From contig JBFLFY010000029.1 in assembly GCA_041859875.1 (NCBI GenBank), forward strand, positions 1 to 19,149: 19,149 nt of DNA. Reading direction: 5' to 3'. The notes beneath the pieces are model-generated. The model ran no database searches, was not told where the DNA came from, and worked only from the letters and a program-made list of their open reading frames with translations. Positions 15,702 to 19,149 of this stretch are shown in pieces. Source of the stretch: Thermocaproicibacter sp041859875 (lineage in GTDB: Bacteria > Bacillota > Clostridia > Oscillospirales > Acutalibacteraceae). Every line of letters begins with the position of its first letter. Within the stretch, counting starts at the first letter, position 1. The translations under genes were made by a program, and so were the position numbers.

Positions 15702-17342
15702 TCACGCCCTCAAAAATTCTTCGTAGTGGTCCATCAGGCCAACGTAAGCGTCCAGCATGGAAGCCATAGCGTCAATTCTCATTTTCGGCTGTTGGGACTT
15801 AATCGGCACAATGTTCCCGTTGCGGTCGGTCAGAATTCCCGTGTTGGACAGGCACCATTTCAGGATAGGGGAATTGCTGTAGTTGATTTTCTTCGCTTTC
15901 AGGTCGGCCCCCATCTGCTGCATCGGCAGGGAAAGAGTTTTCGCGCCCTGAATGCAGCGCACCATAGGAAAACCGTACTGCTGCATTTCATCAACCCAGT
16001 ACCGGGCGCTGTAACTGTCGTAGTAAATCCACAACGGCGTAATTCCGTAATCGTTCAGCATTTCATTGAACCATGCTGTAATGTCGCTGTAGTCTATCGT
16101 GTTGCCGTTGCAGAGTCGTAAAAGCCCTTTATCCTTCCATATGTCATAGGGAATTTTGTCTTTGTGTACCCGCTCGTTGAAACTGTCGCGGGGAAGCCAG
16201 CACATTTGATGGACATACCGCTTTTCAGTTTCTTTGTCCACGAAAAGGAGCGTCGCGCTTGTCAGGTCGGTTGTTATGGACAGATCGGCCCCGCCGATAG
16301 CATAGCAATTCCTGAACCGCTCTATGTCGAAGGTTTCCGGGTTCTCTATGTCGTCGAAAGTGAGCCATGCTGTGGCCGCATTCTGCCGGACGTTGAAATC
16401 TTTGCAGAGGATTCCTGGCAAATCGGCGGCGTTGCTCTTTGCCCGTTCAACCTTCCGCTGTAAATCGTCCAGCTTTTTGATAGTACCCAGCCCCGGATTG
16501 GCCTTTTGCCATGCTGCCGGGTCGCTCCACTCGTCGGCGCTGTCCAGCTCATAAAGAACCGGCAGAAAACTTTCATCCTTGTATGTGCCGTCAATGACGT
16601 TGCAGGCATAGGAATACATATCATCGAAAATGCACTCCCGAACGGTTCCCGCTGTGGTAATCATAATCAAAAGCGGCTGTCTGCGGGCGCTCTGGGACTG
16701 CTTCATCACTTCATAAAGGTTTCTATCCTTTACGCCGTGCAGCTCGTCCATGATAACAAGGGAAGCATTCAGGCCGTCCAGTGTGTCCGAATTACGGCCC
16801 AGCGGTTGGAACTTTGACATTCCTGCATCGAAATACAGGTCGATTTTCCGCTTCCTGATATATTTTGACAAGGCCGGGGACTGCTTCACCATGCGCTGTG
16901 CTTCATCGAACAGAAGGCGGGCCTGATCTCTTTTTGTTGCTGTGGAGTATATCTCCGCGCCCGGTTCATCGTCGGCAATCATGCAGTACAGGGCGATAGC
17001 GGCCAGCATCGTTGACTTTCCATTCTTCCGGGCCACTAAAAACAGCGTTTCGCGGTACTTCCGAAAGCCGGTCTTAACGTCCACAAAGCCGAATAAGGCG
17101 GCAATAAAAGCCTTCTGGAATAGTTCTAAGATGACTGGGCGTCCTGCCCACTCACCTTTTGAGTGCTTGCAGAACCGCTCTATAAACTCAATTGGACGGT
17201 TTGCGCGGGTTTCGTCGTAGATATAGCGGCCAGCCGGGGCTTTTATCTCCCCGGCCAGCTTTTCATACAGCTTGTAAACTCGTTTTGACACAATGTATTT
17301 ACCGGACTGTATGCCGTCCCAGTATTCAAGAATCGGATTCAT
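15702..17342 (-). CDS. terL: Phage terminase large subunit (Terminase_1 / HK97-like)
   Basis: The motor and nuclease of DNA packaging, it cuts concatemers and pumps DNA into the prohead with ATP. Its 546 residues are full length. The N-terminal ATPase has a deviant Walker A, ARKNGKST (residues 104-111), preceded by LFLV. Walker B is LVIMDELHG, with the acidic pair at residues 199-200. Coupling motif III is probably ITTAGT near 228-233. The nuclease domain begins near residue 349 with GGADLSITTDLT (Asp353 as a likely metal ligand), then YYDSYSARYW and the terminal acid in IDAMASMLDAY. Its start overlaps the terS stop by 4 nt (ATGA). Together with the HNH protein this is the set used by cos-type HK97-like phages and capsid-forming satellites. 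Confidence 0.95.
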   Translation of the reverse strand: MNPILEYWDGIQSGKYIVSKRVYKLYEKLAGEIKAPAGRYIYDETRANRPIEFIERFCKHSKGEWAGRPVILELFQKAFIAALFGFVDVKTGFRKYRETLFLVARKNGKSTMLAAIALYCMIADDEPGAEIYSTATKRDQARLLFDEAQRMVKQSPALSKYIRKRKIDLYFDAGMSKFQPLGRNSDTLDGLNASLVIMDELHGVKDRNLYEVMKQSQSARRQPLLIMITTAGTVRECIFDDMYSYACNVIDGTYKDESFLPVLYELDSADEWSDPAAWQKANPGLGTIKKLDDLQRKVERAKSNAADLPGILCKDFNVRQNAATAWLTFDDIENPETFDIERFRNCYAIGGADLSITTDLTSATLLFVDKETEKRYVHQMCWLPRDSFNERVHKDKIPYDIWKDKGLLRLCNGNTIDYSDITAWFNEMLNDYGITPLWIYYDSYSARYWVDEMQQYGFPMVRCIQGAKTLSLPMQQMGADLKAKKINYSNSPILKWCLSNTGILTDRNGNIVPIKSQQPKMRIDAMASMLDAYVGLMDHYEEFLRA

Positions 17343-17665
17343 GCTCGAGCCTTCTTTTTGATGAATTCAGCCAGTTCGTCCTTCGCTGCGGGTTTCGCTG
17401 CTGCGGGCAGAAGGTCAACAAACTGCTTGTAAATCAATGCATACCGCTGAATGGTCGTGTTGTAGCTTTTCAGAGCGGGATTCTCGCGGACAAATTTCTG
17501 TTTGCCATTCTCGAAATGCTCAACCGCGCCGACTTCCGTCACTGTCTTTTTGAGTTCCGAAAGTGTCCGCTCCATGAAAGATAATTCTTTCATCAGGTTC
17601 TCCGCAATCGGCTTTCTATCGTCAGGGATTATGTCAATCAGCTTTCGAACTTTGGTTAATGCCAT
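17339..17665 (-). CDS. terS: Phage terminase small subunit (P27 family)
   Basis: Small terminases recognise the packaging site and present DNA to the large subunit. The 108-residue protein has the P27-family pattern: a basic N-terminal helical part, the central FVRENPALKSYNTTIQRY motif (residues about 58-75), then YKQFVDLLP and a short basic tail. The ATG has GAGGTGA on the minus strand 7-8 nt upstream. Its stop overlaps terL by 4 nt, so the two subunits are translationally coupled. A 65-bp AT-rich gap separates it from the HNH gene. Confidence 0.88.
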   Translation of the reverse strand: MALTKVRKLIDIIPDDRKPIAENLMKELSFMERTLSELKKTVTEVGAVEHFENGKQKFVRENPALKSYNTTIQRYALIYKQFVDLLPAAAKPAAKDELAEFIKKKARA

Positions 17666-17730
17666 GTTTTTTCACCTCAAATATAATACAAAATGTAAAC
17701 TTAAAATTATACCCCTCGTAATATAAAAAA
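17666..17730 (-). promoter_or_regulatory. AT-rich gap between HNH and terS, possible promoter
   Basis: This is one of only two sizeable gaps among the phage genes. On the minus strand it contains a perfect TATAAT (plus-strand positions 17706-17711) but no recognisable -35 at 16-18 nt, plus the terS ribosome binding site. A terminase promoter or a packaging-site region is possible; neither is shown. Confidence 0.25.
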
Positions 17731-18093
17731 TCATGGAGAGGTTTTTTTATCCCTGCCACGGTCCCCATTGCCGAACGTCGAAGCGGCAAGTGCGGGGGGT
17801 ATCTTCACGACTTGCCCGTCTTTGTCAAACATCAATCCGTCTGCAATAACTTTCCCGCCGCCTTTGCCATGCACCGCATTATGGCATTCAGTGCATAGCG
17901 CCTGTAGATTGTCCCAGTTCAGCGTTATGTTGGGATCGTTGATATTCGCCGGTGTTATGTGCTTCTTGTGGTGGACAATGACAGCCAGCCCGCCGCACCG
18001 CTCACAAAGATAGTTTTTGCTTGCCATAAAACTGTTGCGGCATTTTATCCACGCTCGACTTTTATAGAATTCCTTTGCGTATTCTTTAGCCAT
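17731..18093 (-). CDS. HNH endonuclease, phage packaging type
   Basis: The 120-residue protein carries a full HNH/zinc module: Cys30 and Cys33 (CERC), the ββα-metal histidines HH at 41-42, the central LNWDNLQALC with Asn62, then Cys67, Cys70, His71 and His75 (CTECHNAVH). Small HNH proteins encoded next to terS and terL in HK97-like phages stimulate terminase cutting at cos sites, and that role is inferred here from position. The start overlaps the end of the connector gene by 8 nt, and AGGTGATGG upstream serves as ribosome binding site. The C-terminal 40 residues are less conserved and end in a basic stretch. Confidence 0.92.
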   Translation of the reverse strand: MAKEYAKEFYKSRAWIKCRNSFMASKNYLCERCGGLAVIVHHKKHITPANINDPNITLNWDNLQALCTECHNAVHGKGGGKVIADGLMFDKDGQVVKIPPALAASTFGNGDRGRDKKTSP

Positions 18094-18370
18094 TGTGTAC
18101 CATCACCTGCAATGTACCCAGCATTCTATCAATGACAGTCTGTAACTGTGCTGCTTCCTGTGCGCTCGGGTCATACCATAATTGCAGGATAAAGCAGGCG
18201 CACCGCTTTGCCAACTGATACCCTGCCGCCGTGCTGTCACCCCATGTACTGCCCGTTGTCATTTGCAGATAGTCAGGCAGACTGTCCATCAGGGATTGGA
18301 CGATCGTGTCGTTGTCTTCGCCGTCTATCCTCAAAGCGTCCCGCGCTTCCTGTAGCGTTAATAGTGCCAT
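18086..18370 (-). CDS. Phage head-tail connector (gp6-like)
   Basis: This protein belongs to the gp6-like / DUF3199-type connector family that stacks beneath the portal. I choose the ATG at 18370, giving 94 residues starting MALLTLQEARDALRIDG, because GAGGTG lies just upstream and the typical family N-terminus begins there; an upstream ATG at 18418 would add 16 atypical residues and run into a hairpin. Family marks are the EARDALRIDGEDND helix, SLPDYLQMTTG, then the AKRCACFILQLWYDP helix. It follows the capsid gene by 62 nt and overlaps the HNH gene by 8 nt. Confidence 0.85.
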   Translation of the reverse strand: MALLTLQEARDALRIDGEDNDTIVQSLMDSLPDYLQMTTGSTWGDSTAAGYQLAKRCACFILQLWYDPSAQEAAQLQTVIDRMLGTLQVMVHNG

Positions 18371-18395
18371 GTGTTTCACCTCATAAAGAATAATA

Positions 18396-18423
18396 CCGGG
18401 ATACGGGAAAACCCGCACCCCGG
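18396..18423 (-). terminator. Strong hairpin between capsid and connector genes
   Basis: Read on the minus strand, CCGGGGTGCGGG and CCCGTATCCCGG form a 12-bp stem with only two G-T wobbles and a TTTT loop. On the plus strand two of those positions become A-C mismatches, so the structure is specific to the phage transcript. It is followed by TATTATTCTTTA, a weak T-rich tail, so partial termination or 3'-end protection of the capsid message is likely. Confidence 0.6.
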
Positions 18424-18432
18424 CTTTTTGGT

Positions 18433-19149
18433 TTAGGCCGTTGCCAGTGTCAGCTTGGTAAACGCTTCCGGCACAATGATCTTACCGTCTGCTACTGCCA
18501 TTGCCCTGTAATCAATCAGGCCCAGCTTAAAGCTGCTTTCCCTCGACACTTCAAGCATAATGTCCTGCGAAAGATTCAGGCCGTAATACTGGAAGTTTCC
18601 GAACAGGATTGTATCATCCGGGATATAATCATCCACCACAGCCGCATGGCCCAGCATATAACCGACGCCGCCCGTTGTCGGATTGGTAAACATCGGTTTG
18701 CCGGTCGTATCCGTCACGGCCATAACGCGGTTGAACAGTGTGGAATTGTTCATAGCGAACACCGCTCCCGCGCTGTATCCGGCTTTCAGCATGGAAGCAA
18801 GTTTGAGCACATCGGCATATTTCAGGCCGGAGCTTGCGAACGTCGCACTGTTGGCCGCTGTCCATGTAATGCCGGGAAGAATGCCCTGCGCCTGCTTGCT
18901 GCCTGTTCCGTTGAATACACCACTGTTAAGTGCTGCGCCTATAGTGCGCGTAAGCTCTGTAGACAGATAGCTTTCAAATGCAGGAATGCTCATCGTATTC
19001 GCCGCAACACTCATGCTAAATACTTTCATAAGCTCATAGGCGTTGAATGTAACACCCGTTGGTGTGTTTGTGTTTGGGGTAACGTCTGTGCCCTCGGTGT
19101 GCCATTCTGCCGCATCTTCCGGCGTTGCAACCGGTACGCTGAGATTTGC
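18433..19149 (-). CDS. Phage major capsid protein, HK97 fold (N-terminal part outside window)
   Basis: The frame stays open to the window edge, well beyond the internal ATG at 19029, giving 238 visible residues. The visible part has the HK97-fold pattern: EDAAEWHTEG, then TFNAYELMKVFSMS, SIPAFESYLSTELTRTIG (spine helix), FNGTGSKQAQGILPG, and the late WVMN-equivalent AVFAMNNSTLFNR followed by GYMLGHAAVV and YYGLNLSQDIMLEVS. These match coat proteins of siphophages and HK97-like satellites. In this family an N-terminal scaffold (delta) region is usually cut by a protease encoded upstream; that part and the protease, if present, are outside the window. It is the first gene of the visible operon. 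Confidence 0.88.
   Translation of the reverse strand, partial: ANLSVPVATPEDAAEWHTEGTDVTPNTNTPTGVTFNAYELMKVFSMSVAANTMSIPAFESYLSTELTRTIGAALNSGVFNGTGSKQAQGILPGITWTAANSATFASSGLKYADVLKLASMLKAGYSAGAVFAMNNSTLFNRVMAVTDTTGKPMFTNPTTGGVGYMLGHAAVVDDYIPDDTILFGNFQYYGLNLSQDIMLEVSRESSFKLGLIDYRAMAVADGKIIVPEAFTKLTLATA

Larger units (their letters stand above)
15173..19149. mobile_element. Phage-derived element next to guaA (left end; right end outside window)
   Basis: Everything after guaA is phage-type and on the minus strand: major capsid, connector, HNH endonuclease, small terminase, large terminase and head-closure adaptor, all converging on guaA. The genes are closely packed and share GAGGTGA-like ribosome binding sites. 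No portal, protease, tail, lysis, integrase or replication gene is in view. The left boundary is inferred from the intact guaA end. Capsid-forming phage-inducible islands carry exactly head and packaging genes of this HK97 type without tails; a prophage with deletions would also fit. Confidence 0.75.

Noticed and set aside
1..19149. CRISPR array, tRNA, rRNA or insertion sequence
   Set aside because: No regularly spaced long repeats, cloverleaf or transposase was seen; the guaA-side insertion is not at a tRNA gene.

Overview
The window reads as a chromosomal segment of a low-to-mid GC Firmicute, most likely a clostridial (Oscillospiraceae-like) bacterium. The pointers are the aminotransferase (DapL) route to meso-diaminopimelate, a Bacillus-type PurF with a propeptide and Fe-S cysteines, strong GGAGG-type ribosome binding sites, frequent GTG/TTG starts, and an ANTAR-domain regulator. 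The genus cannot be fixed from the sequence alone.

Positions 1-15172 are all plus strand and hold core metabolism: the tail of an ANTAR-domain protein, dapF, dapL (lysine and peptidoglycan precursor), carA-carB (carbamoyl phosphate for pyrimidines and arginine), purC, purF, purB, purA (purine synthesis and the AMP branch), glmS (amino sugars for the wall) and guaA (GMP branch). Four of these enzymes (CarA, PurF, GlmS, GuaA) take nitrogen from glutamine, and PurC and PurA take it from aspartate, so the block looks like a nitrogen-donor-linked nucleotide and wall-precursor cluster. Two good extended -10 promoters are visible: one overlaps the dapF stop codon and drives dapL-carAB, and one lies in the 122-bp gap before purA. 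The purA leader also carries mutually exclusive hairpins. Other gaps are short and carry hairpins of uncertain strength.

At 15172 the intact guaA gene ends and the character changes. A bidirectional terminator and about 140 bp of repeat-rich non-coding DNA are followed by six minus-strand phage genes converging on guaA. In transcription order these are the major capsid protein (cut by the window edge), a gp6-like head-tail connector, an HNH endonuclease, the small terminase (P27 family), the large terminase and a head-closure adaptor. The genes are tightly packed, with overlaps of 8 and 4 nt and a 4-nt gap, and share GAGGTGA-type ribosome binding sites. No tail, lysis, integrase or portal gene is in view. 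The 3' end of guaA is a known integration site for genomic islands. A head-and-packaging module lying against it, in a permuted order and without a tail module, fits either a tail-less capsid-forming phage satellite (PICI-like) or a deleted prophage. The far end of the element is outside the window, so this cannot be decided here.
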